A stretch of DNA of 12,608 nucleotides from contig JAKAHX010000022.1 in assembly GCA_021814735.1 (NCBI GenBank), positions 1 through 12,608 on the forward strand, written 5' to 3'. Positions 7,136 to 12,608 of the stretch are shown here, piece after piece. The stretch is from Chloroflexota bacterium. GTDB lineage: Bacteria > Chloroflexota > Limnocylindria > Limnocylindrales > CSP1-4. The notes beneath the pieces are model-generated. The model worked only from the letters and a program-made list of their open reading frames with translations. It made no database searches and was not told the origin of the DNA. Every line of letters starts with the position of its first letter. The first letter of the stretch is position 1. The position numbers and the translations under genes were made by a program.

Positions 7136-8029
7136 ATGCGCGTCGGTGTGATCGTTCCGCAGGGGTGGACCGGCGAGTACGACGGATGGGCCGCCGATCG
7201 GGCGTGGGAACGGACGGTCGCGGTCGCCAGGCAGGCCGAGCGGCTCGGCTTCGAATCCGTCTGGCTGTTCGACCACTTCCACACCGTGCCGCGACCGACC
7301 GACGAGATCACCTTCGAGTCGTTCACCGCGCTCTCGGCACTGGCGGCGCTGACCGGCCGCGTGCGCCTCGGACACGTCGTGATCTGCGCGGGGTTCCGGA
7401 ACCCCGCCCTGGTGGCCAAGATGATCAGCACCATGGACGTGATCAGCGGCGGCCGCATGGAGCTCGGGATGGGCGCCGGCTGGAAACGGGATGAGTGGCT
7501 CGCGTACGGCTACGGCTTCCCGGACACGCCCGACCGCCTGGCCGGGCTGGCGGATGCGCTCGAGGTGATCAGCCGGATGCTTGCGCCCGGCCGCTCCGTC
7601 CATGCCACCTACGATGGGCGGTATGCGCGGGTGGAGGAGGCGATCAACGTCCCGAAGCCGCTCCAGCAGCCCCGCGTCCCCATCATGGTGGGTGGCAACG
7701 GCCCGAACGTCACCTGGCGGCTGGCGGCGCGGTTTGCCGACGAGCTCAACGTGGACGGCCTGACACCCGGCGAACTGCGGGAGGCGCTGCCGGTGATCCG
7801 GGCCCGGTGCGAGGAGATCGGGCGCGATCCCGCGACGCTCGCGGTGTCGGCGCACGTCTGGTGGGAGCGCCTGGGGTCCGCCGGCGCGGCTCGGCAGGAC
7901 CTGCTGGCGGCATACCGGGACCTCGGGGTCAGCCGGGTGATCGCCCTGGTACGGGATGCCGCCCGGACCGACGAGGCGCTCGAGTCGTTTGCGGCCGACT
8001 GCCGGGCCGGCGGCGCCGAGATGGCCTGA
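7136..8029 (+). CDS. LLM-class flavin/F420-dependent oxidoreductase
   Basis: The protein has 297 residues and the bacterial luciferase-like TIM-barrel fold. It opens with MRVGVIVPQGW. ERLGFESVWLFDHF (36-49) carries the second strand and the DHF segment. TGRVRLGHVV (74-83) and NPALVAKMISTMDVISGGR (89-107) lead into the hallmark GGRMELGMGAGW (105-116), then GYGFPDTPDRLAGLADALEV, and the C-terminal phosphate-site strand PIMVGGNG (182-189). These features are typical of actinobacterial and chloroflexotal LLM enzymes that use coenzyme F420, and the general pattern resembles the Rv1855c-like group. FMN use cannot be excluded and the substrate is unknown. The start ATG at 7136-7138 has GGGGAGG at 7124-7130, five bases away. 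The frame is open far upstream with no conserved sequence. The gene stands alone, divergent from mdh and convergent with leuS. Confidence 0.92.
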   Translation: MRVGVIVPQGWTGEYDGWAADRAWERTVAVARQAERLGFESVWLFDHFHTVPRPTDEITFESFTALSALAALTGRVRLGHVVICAGFRNPALVAKMISTMDVISGGRMELGMGAGWKRDEWLAYGYGFPDTPDRLAGLADALEVISRMLAPGRSVHATYDGRYARVEEAINVPKPLQQPRVPIMVGGNGPNVTWRLAARFADELNVDGLTPGELREALPVIRARCEEIGRDPATLAVSAHVWWERLGSAGAARQDLLAAYRDLGVSRVIALVRDAARTDEALESFAADCRAGGAEMA

Positions 8030-8069
8030 CCCGTCGGGTCCTCGGTGTCCGGGCAGTCCCGGGCTGGGG

Positions 8070-8094
8070 CGTTCCGTGGGCGGTCCGTGGAACG
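8070..8094 (+). terminator. Weak hairpin after the LLM oxidoreductase gene
   Basis: A 6-bp stem, cgttcc (8070-8075) with ggaacg (8089-8094), encloses a 13-nt loop 40 nt after the stop codon. There is no T run, so termination here would need Rho or further structure. This is a weak candidate. Confidence 0.3.
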
Positions 8095-8103
8095 GCATGG
8101 CCT

Positions 8104-8154
8104 GCCCGACCCGGGATGCGGCCCGACCCGGGATGCGGCCCGACCCGGGATGCG
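8104..8154. repeat. Three perfect 17-bp tandem repeats between converging genes
   Basis: The unit gcccgacccgggatgcg occurs at 8104-8120, 8121-8137 and 8138-8154 without a mismatch. The period is not a multiple of three, and the array sits between the LLM gene stop and the leuS stop, so it is non-coding. Each unit holds cccgacccggg, including a SmaI-type palindrome. Perfect identity suggests recent expansion, as in VNTR loci. Confidence 0.92.
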
Positions 8155-8216
8155 GCGGGGCGCGCTTGCGGGCGGGCGCGGTTGGGTGCCGGCGACGCTG
8201 CTGCCGCGGAGGGCCG

Positions 8217-10790
8217 CTACCGGACGACGATGTTGACCAGGCGGCCCGGCACGTGGATGACGCGGTCCGGCGCGCGGTCGCCCAGCACGGCCCGGACCTT
8301 CTCGCGGCCGAGGACGATGGTCTCGATCTCGGCCGGTGACAGCCCCGCCGCGACCCGGACCCGGTCGCGGAGCCTGCCGTTCACCTGGACGGGCAGCTCG
8401 ATCGTGTCCTCCGCGACGAGGGCCTCGTCCCAGGCCGGCCACGGATCGGTATGGATGGAGCGCCATGGCTCGCCGCGTGCCTCCAGCAGGCGCGACCAGA
8501 GTTCCTCGCTGATGTGCGGCGCGGACGGGGCGAGCATGTGGAGCAGCAGGTCCACGGCGCCGTCCCAGGCGGCGCTGCCGGCGACCGGCGTCCCCCGGTA
8601 GCGCATCAGCACGTTGGTCAGCTCCATCAGGTGGGCGACCATCGTGTTGAAGCGATAGCCCTCGTACTCGGCGGTGACGAGTTTCAGTGTCCGGTGCGCT
8701 GCCACCAGGAGCGTCCGCTCTCCGTCTGCCACGCGCTCGCCCGGGGGGAGCAGCCCGGCATCGGGGTCACCGGCCTCCACGCCGGCAGGGTCCAGGACGG
8801 CGGTCCAGACGCGGTTGAGGAACCGGCTGACGCCGCCGATCCCCGTGGAGCTCCACGGACCACCCTGGTCCCAGGGGCCCATGAACATCAGGAAGAGCCG
8901 GACCGTGTCGGCGCCGTACCGGGCCACCAGCTCGTCCGGGTCCTGGACGTTGCCCCGGCTCTTGCTCATCCGCTCGCCGTCCGCTCCCAGGATCTGGCCC
9001 TGGTTGAAGAGCCGCCGGAACGGCTCCCGCTCGTGGACCAGGCCCAGGTCGGCCAGGGCCTTGGCGAAGAACCGGCTGTAGAGCAGGTGCATGACGGCGT
9101 GCTCGGCGCCGCCGGTGTACTGGTCGACCGGGCACCACGCGGCCTCGAGGCCACTGTCGATCGGGCCGTCGTCCTTGTGGGGCGACAGGTAGCGCCACCA
9201 GTACCACGAGCTGTCCACGAAGGTGTCCATGGTGTCCGTCTCGCGCGTGGCCGGACCACCGCACCGCGGGCAGGTGGTGCGCAGGAACGCCTCGTTCGCC
9301 TTCAGGGGGCTCTCGCCGGTCACCTTGAAGTCGACGTCGCGGGGGAGCATCACCGGCAGCTGGTCCTCGGGCACGCCCACGATCCCATCGCGCTCGCAGT
9401 AGACCACGGGGATCGGGGTGCCCCAGTACCGCTGGCGGCTGATCAGCCAGTCCCGGATGCGGTAGGTGACCGCGGGATGCCCCTGTCCGCGCGCCTGCAG
9501 GTCGGCGACGATCGCGGCGAACCCGTCCGACGCCGTGCGGCCGCTGTACGGGCCGCTGTTGACCATCACCTCGTCCTCGGAGTGGGCCACGAACGCGGCG
9601 CCGCCAGCGGCGCCCCGGGCCACCTCCTCGGCCACCCGTGCGGCTACCTCGGGGTCCGCCGGGGCGATGACCTGGCGGATCGGCAGGCCGAACTTCACGG
9701 CGAACGCGTAGTCCCGCTCGTCGTGGGCGGGAACCGCCATGATGGCCCCAGTGCCGTAGCCCAGCAGCACGTAGTCGGCGATCCAGATGGGGATCCGCTC
9801 GCCGTTGACGGGGTTGATCGCGTGGGCGCCGAGGGGGACGCCCGTCTTCTCCCGCTCGGTGGAGAGCCGGTCGATCTCGGACTTGCGCCGCGCCTCGTAC
9901 TGGTAGCGCTCCACCGCCTCGCGCTGGGCGGGGTGCGTCAGCTTCGCCACCAGCGGGTGCTCGGGCGCCAGCACCATGAACGTCGCGCCGAAGAGGGTGT
10001 CCGGCCGCGTGGTGAAGACGCGCAGCTCGTCCCCGCCCGGCTGGTGCTCGTCCGGGGCGACGGTGAAGGCGACCTCCGCGCCCTCGGACCGCCCGATCCA
10101 GTTGGTCTGCATGACGCGCACCGGCTCCGGCCAGTCGATCCCGTCGAAGCGCAGCAGCTCGTCGGCGTACTTCGTGATCCGGAAGAACCACTGCTCGAGG
10201 TCGCGCTTGATGACCGGCGTGCCGCAGCGCCAGCAGTGGCGGTCGGCCCCCTCCACCTGCTCGCGCGCCAGCACGACCTGGTCCTTGGGGCACCAGTCGA
10301 CCGGGGCCATGGCGCGGTAGGCGAGCCCCGCGTCGAGGAACTTCAGGAAGAGCCACTGATTCCAGCGGTAGTACTCCGGCTCGCAGGTCACCACCTCGGC
10401 GGCCCAGTCGAACGTGGCTCCCATCGAGCGCAGCTGGCGTCGCATGTTCTCGATGTTGCGCATCGTCCAGTCCGCGGGATGGATGCCGTGCTTGATCGCG
10501 GCGTTCTCGGCGGGGAGGCCGAAGGCGTCGAACCCGATCGGGAAGAACACGTTGAGCCCGTTCATGCGCCGATAGCGGGCGATCGCGTCGGTGGGCGTCT
10601 TGATGTACCAGTGCCCGATGTGCAGGTCGCCCGAGGGGTACGGGTACATCGTCAGCAGGTAGTAGCGCGGGCGGGAGGTGTCCCGAAGATCCGTGTGGTG
10701 GAGCCCGAGCTCGGCCCATCGCTGCTGCCAGCGCGGCTCGATGGCCGCGGGGTCGTAGCGGTCGATGCGGGTCTTGTCGGTCACGGACAC
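8217..10790 (-). CDS. leuS: Leucyl-tRNA synthetase
   Basis: This class I synthetase charges tRNA-Leu. The protein has 857 residues with the chosen start, close to other bacterial LeuRS. The Rossmann catalytic domain carries HIGH at 57-60 ([12 protein letters not shown]) and, far downstream, MSKS at 608-611 in ERMSKSRGN, where the first lysine of KMSKS is arginine. A zinc-type module has CP.D at 167-170 and CWRC at 186-189, and a second CPRC lies at 507-510. The CP1 editing domain is intact, with TTRPDT at 260-265 and AHDERD at 355-360 (Asp357 and Asp360), so post-transfer editing should work. The anticodon-binding domain and the C-terminal LeuRS domain ([12 protein letters not shown] onward) complete it. 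Three GTG codons could start it. GTG 10788-10790 is best, with GAGG six bases upstream. No ATG lies before the conserved region. It lies 116 nt downstream of the antiporter gene. Confidence 0.97.
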   Translation of the reverse strand: MSVTDKTRIDRYDPAAIEPRWQQRWAELGLHHTDLRDTSRPRYYLLTMYPYPSGDLHIGHWYIKTPTDAIARYRRMNGLNVFFPIGFDAFGLPAENAAIKHGIHPADWTMRNIENMRRQLRSMGATFDWAAEVVTCEPEYYRWNQWLFLKFLDAGLAYRAMAPVDWCPKDQVVLAREQVEGADRHCWRCGTPVIKRDLEQWFFRITKYADELLRFDGIDWPEPVRVMQTNWIGRSEGAEVAFTVAPDEHQPGGDELRVFTTRPDTLFGATFMVLAPEHPLVAKLTHPAQREAVERYQYEARRKSEIDRLSTEREKTGVPLGAHAINPVNGERIPIWIADYVLLGYGTGAIMAVPAHDERDYAFAVKFGLPIRQVIAPADPEVAARVAEEVARGAAGGAAFVAHSEDEVMVNSGPYSGRTASDGFAAIVADLQARGQGHPAVTYRIRDWLISRQRYWGTPIPVVYCERDGIVGVPEDQLPVMLPRDVDFKVTGESPLKANEAFLRTTCPRCGGPATRETDTMDTFVDSSWYWWRYLSPHKDDGPIDSGLEAAWCPVDQYTGGAEHAVMHLLYSRFFAKALADLGLVHEREPFRRLFNQGQILGADGERMSKSRGNVQDPDELVARYGADTVRLFLMFMGPWDQGGPWSSTGIGGVSRFLNRVWTAVLDPAGVEAGDPDAGLLPPGERVADGERTLLVAAHRTLKLVTAEYEGYRFNTMVAHLMELTNVLMRYRGTPVAGSAAWDGAVDLLLHMLAPSAPHISEELWSRLLEARGEPWRSIHTDPWPAWDEALVAEDTIELPVQVNGRLRDRVRVAAGLSPAEIETIVLGREKVRAVLGDRAPDRVIHVPGRLVNIVVR

Positions 10791-10859
10791 GTCGGGCCTC
10801 ACAGTGACCCGGCACCGGCGGGCGATCGTCGGAGCCCCGGGCGGGCCGGGTCTTGCGAG

Positions 10860-10865
10860 AGTGTA
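10860..10865 (-). promoter_or_regulatory. Possible -10 box for leuS
   Basis: The minus strand reads TACACT here, in a locally less GC-rich spot, about 70 nt upstream of the chosen leuS start. No good -35 hexamer is found 16-18 nt upstream, so this is only a partial promoter match. No leader peptide rich in leucine codons or T-box was seen between it and leuS. Confidence 0.3.
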
Positions 10866-10906
10866 GCCGAGCGGGCCCGTGCGGCCGCGGGCGTCCCGGC
10901 GTCCGG

Positions 10907-12145
10907 CTAGGTCCCGGTCTCCGCCCGCGCGGCGGCCCTGGCCGTGGGCGCCAGCAGCAGCGGCGCGGCGACCGTGGTGAGTACGACGGCAACGAGGATC
11001 ACACTGAAGAGCTCGTCCGAGACAAGGCCGCTGGCCAGGCCCAGGTTGGCGACGACGATCCCGACCTCGCCCCGGGGCACCATGCCGATCCCGACCGCGA
11101 GCGCGCCCGCCCGGCCGATCGGCGCCGCCCCGGCCAGCCCGCCCGCCACCTTGGTGGCGATGCCCACGGCGCCCAGCGCCAGCGCCAGGACGAGCAGCTC
11201 CGGGGCCAGCAGTGCTCCGAGGTCGAGCTGTGCCCCCGTGACGGCGAAGAAGAACGGCGCGAAGATCGTGGCCAGCGAGCGCACCTCGACCTCGAGCTCG
11301 TGCCGCGCCTCGGTCTCGGCGATGATGAGCCCGACCACGAACGCGCCGATGATCGCGGCCAGGCCGATCGAGGCGGCCACGAGCGCGCCGAGCAGCATCA
11401 GGATGAACGCGGGGGCGAGTGGCGTGTCCGCGAAGAGCCACCACGTGAAGACCTCGCGGGGCAGGCCTCGCGCGCGTCGCGCGGCCGCACAGCCCAGGAG
11501 GAGCAGGCCGACGGCCGCCACCACGACCAGCAGCGTGGACGCCGAGAGGTCCCCCTCCACCACGCCCGCCATGATCCCGATCAGCACCAGCACGAGGATG
11601 TCGTCGACGATCGCGGCGCCCAGGATGACGCGGGCGAACGATCGCTGGAGCAGGCCCATGTCGGCCAGCACGCGACTCGTGATCCCGATGCTGGTCGCGG
11701 CGAGTGCGAGTCCCACGAAGGCGGACGGTGCGGCATCGGTGCCGATTGCCAGCATCAGCCCGGAGGCGACCGCGATCGGCAGCACCATCCCGACCACCGC
11801 CGTCGCGACCGCCGGTCTGCCCACGGCCAGCAGCTGGTCCGTCTGCACCTCGAGGCCCACCGAGAACAGCAGCACGATCACGCCGAGCTCGGCGAGCAGC
11901 ATCGCGGCCGCATCCGGTGTCACGAACCCCAGGGCGTGCGGCCCCACGATGAAGCCGCCGGCCAGCTCCCCGAGCACCCCCGGCTGGCCGAGGCGCCGTG
12001 CGACCTCCTCGCCCAGCTTCGCGCCGACGAAGAGCACGAACAAGCCAGTCAGCGCGTGCAGGGTGTCGCTGGACGCGGCAGCCGGGAGTGTCGGCGAGGA
12101 TCCGAACAGGGCGGCCGTCGCGATCGCGCTGGGCATCGCGGGCAT
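10907..12145 (-). CDS. CPA2-family cation/proton antiporter (NapA/KefB-like membrane domain)
   Basis: The protein has 412 residues and is almost entirely hydrophobic helices, about 12-13 membrane segments, so it is an integral inner-membrane protein exchanging Na+ or K+ for H+. Family signatures are [16 protein letters not shown] (54-69), [13 protein letters not shown] (87-99), [14 protein letters not shown] in the unwound discontinuous helix (151-164), and the ion-binding aspartate pair in [10 protein letters not shown] (176-185, Asp181 and Asp182). Also present are [15 protein letters not shown] (298-312), the lysine in IATKVAGG (Lys332), and [13 protein letters not shown] (354-366). The adjacent Asp pair is the electrogenic NapA-like pattern. 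There is no C-terminal RCK/TrkA-N domain, unlike KefB and KefC, so no nucleotide or glutathione gating is expected from this chain. The start ATG at 12143-12145 has no good ribosome site. ATG 12134-12136 is an alternative. Confidence 0.93.
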   Translation of the reverse strand: MPAMPSAIATAALFGSSPTLPAAASSDTLHALTGLFVLFVGAKLGEEVARRLGQPGVLGELAGGFIVGPHALGFVTPDAAAMLLAELGVIVLLFSVGLEVQTDQLLAVGRPAVATAVVGMVLPIAVASGLMLAIGTDAAPSAFVGLALAATSIGITSRVLADMGLLQRSFARVILGAAIVDDILVLVLIGIMAGVVEGDLSASTLLVVVAAVGLLLLGCAAARRARGLPREVFTWWLFADTPLAPAFILMLLGALVAASIGLAAIIGAFVVGLIIAETEARHELEVEVRSLATIFAPFFFAVTGAQLDLGALLAPELLVLALALGAVGIATKVAGGLAGAAPIGRAGALAVGIGMVPRGEVGIVVANLGLASGLVSDELFSVILVAVVLTTVAAPLLLAPTARAAARAETGT

Positions 12146-12167
12146 GGTACGCGCCCGGTCACGCGAC

Positions 12168-12240
12168 CCGCGGCCCTCATCGACCCCGCCCAGTCCCCGA
12201 GCAGGCGATCCGCGGCGGTCATCGACCCCGCTTCATCCCC
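12168..12240. repeat. Imperfect direct repeat with 42-nt period upstream of the antiporter
   Basis: Two 31-bp units (12168-12198 and 12210-12240) start with ccgcggc and share the core tcatcgaccccgc. They differ at about seven positions and are separated by 11 nt. They occupy the short gap in front of the antiporter start, so they could be paired binding sites on one DNA face (42 nt is four helical turns). They may equally be a relic of a duplication. The minus-strand translation across them repeats AGSM..A, but nothing else suggests coding. Confidence 0.6.
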
Positions 12241-12257
12241 GGCCGGCATCGCCGGCC
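12241..12257 (-). terminator. Candidate hairpin terminator after the right-edge gene
   Basis: A perfect 7-bp GC stem, ggccggc (12241-12247) with gccggcc (12251-12257), closes on a 3-nt loop. On the minus strand it lies 50 nt beyond the stop of the partial gene and before the antiporter. There is no T run after it, so its strength as an intrinsic terminator is doubtful. Confidence 0.4.
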
Positions 12258-12307
12258 CTGCGGAGGTGGCAGGCCCGGACGACATTGACCTGGGCCAGCC
12301 GGAGGCG

Positions 12308-12607
12308 TCAGGTTCCTGGCCGGAGGACGAGGAGCGTCCGGGCCGAGATTGGGTCGACCGCGTAGGTCGTGCCGTTCGCGGTCATCGCCGCTAGGGGAGT
12401 GGTGAGCGCACCGATCGTTGCGCTTGCGATCGTGCGGCCCTCGCCGTCCAGCCAGGTGAAGGGCTGGACTCCGCTCTCCGCGTAGGCCGTCGCGAGCACC
12501 GTGGAGCCGGGGGTCGCGGGCACGAAGCCCTCGGCTAGCTGCCCGCCCAGCGCGCGTGTGGCCACTTGTGTTCCCGCGGGGGTCACGACACGGACGCCGG
12601 AGCCGGT
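12308..12607 (-). CDS. Unrecognised protein, C-terminal fragment (possibly beta-propeller or secreted)
   Basis: The reading frame is open from the right edge of the window to TGA at 12308-12310, giving about 99 residues. The GTG at 12584-12586 is in frame but lacks a ribosome site, so the gene most likely starts outside the window. The visible part is rich in Ala, Thr, Gly and Val with short alternating beta-like stretches: GVRVVTPAGTQVATRALGG, STVLATAYAESGVQPFTWLD, GRTIASATIGALTTPLAAMT and TYAVDPISARTLLVLRPG. This pattern fits repeated blades of a beta-propeller or another all-beta extracytoplasmic domain, but I cannot assign a family. The last residues, VLRPGT, look like a natural end. It is on the same strand as the antiporter but separated by 162 nt with a hairpin, so cotranscription is doubtful. 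Confidence 0.6.
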   Translation of the reverse strand, partial: TGSGVRVVTPAGTQVATRALGGQLAEGFVPATPGSTVLATAYAESGVQPFTWLDGEGRTIASATIGALTTPLAAMTANGTTYAVDPISARTLLVLRPGT

Positions 12608-12608
12608 G

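Noticed and set aside
8451..10910. 819-residue plus-strand frame opposite leuS
   Set aside because: It mirrors leuS throughout and shows no family motif.
10791..11444. Upstream extension of the leuS frame into the antiporter gene
   Set aside because: The extension overlaps the antiporter in another frame and has no LeuRS similarity. LeuRS begins at the GTG at 10790.
12049..12285. 78-residue minus-strand frame overlapping the antiporter start, with an internal AGSM repeat
   Set aside because: It overlaps the antiporter by about 97 nt in another frame and has no ribosome site. The protein repeat is explained by the 42-nt DNA repeat.
10853..12394. 513-residue plus-strand frame opposite the antiporter
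   Set aside because: It is extremely rich in Arg, Asp, Gln and His, as expected for the complement of hydrophobic membrane codons.

Overview
The window is high-GC DNA (estimated near 70 percent by eye) with tightly packed genes. It has the feel of a chromosomal housekeeping segment from a Chloroflexota or Actinobacteriota-like bacterium. That placement is inference. It rests on an HspR-type repressor, an LLM-fold flavin or F420 oxidoreductase, a GT4/glycosidase-like fusion next to GH130, and the base composition. I see no phage, IS, CRISPR, rRNA or convincing tRNA signal, and no candidate for a wholly new multi-gene system. The interest lies in regulatory sites, repeats and gene overlaps.

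Layout from left to right. Positions 2-289 (+) hold the C-terminal end of a GH130-type glycoside phosphorylase or hydrolase. Converging on it, and overlapping its 3' end by 115 bp, is a large minus-strand gene (175-2625) for a GT4 glycosyltransferase fused to an alpha-helical glycosidase-like domain. Next is a minus-strand heat-shock pair, hsp20 (3160-3630) followed by hspR (2785-3117). An AT-rich island upstream of hsp20 carries a sigma70-like promoter overlapped by a HAIR-like inverted repeat, so HspR autoregulation is likely. Divergent from it is a small NifX/NifB-C-like cofactor-binding protein (3786-4118, +), which ends at a strong hairpin shared with the converging citrate synthase gene.

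Positions 4215-6568 (minus) hold mdh followed by gltA, two consecutive TCA-cycle enzymes that probably form one operon (malate to oxaloacetate to citrate). A palindrome and a hairpin lie between them. A 567-nt region without a convincing gene (6569-7135) separates mdh from a divergent LLM-family oxidoreductase (7136-8029, +). Three perfect 17-bp tandem repeats lie between that gene and the converging leuS (8217-10790, minus). Upstream of leuS on the same strand is a CPA2-type Na+/H+ (or K+/H+) antiporter (10907-12145). It is preceded by a 42-nt-period direct repeat and a hairpin, and then by the C-terminal end of an unrecognised protein that runs off the right edge (12308-12607, minus).

Many very long open frames exist opposite the real genes, for example opposite the glycosyltransferase, gltA, leuS and antiporter genes. 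They are products of high GC content and were left out.
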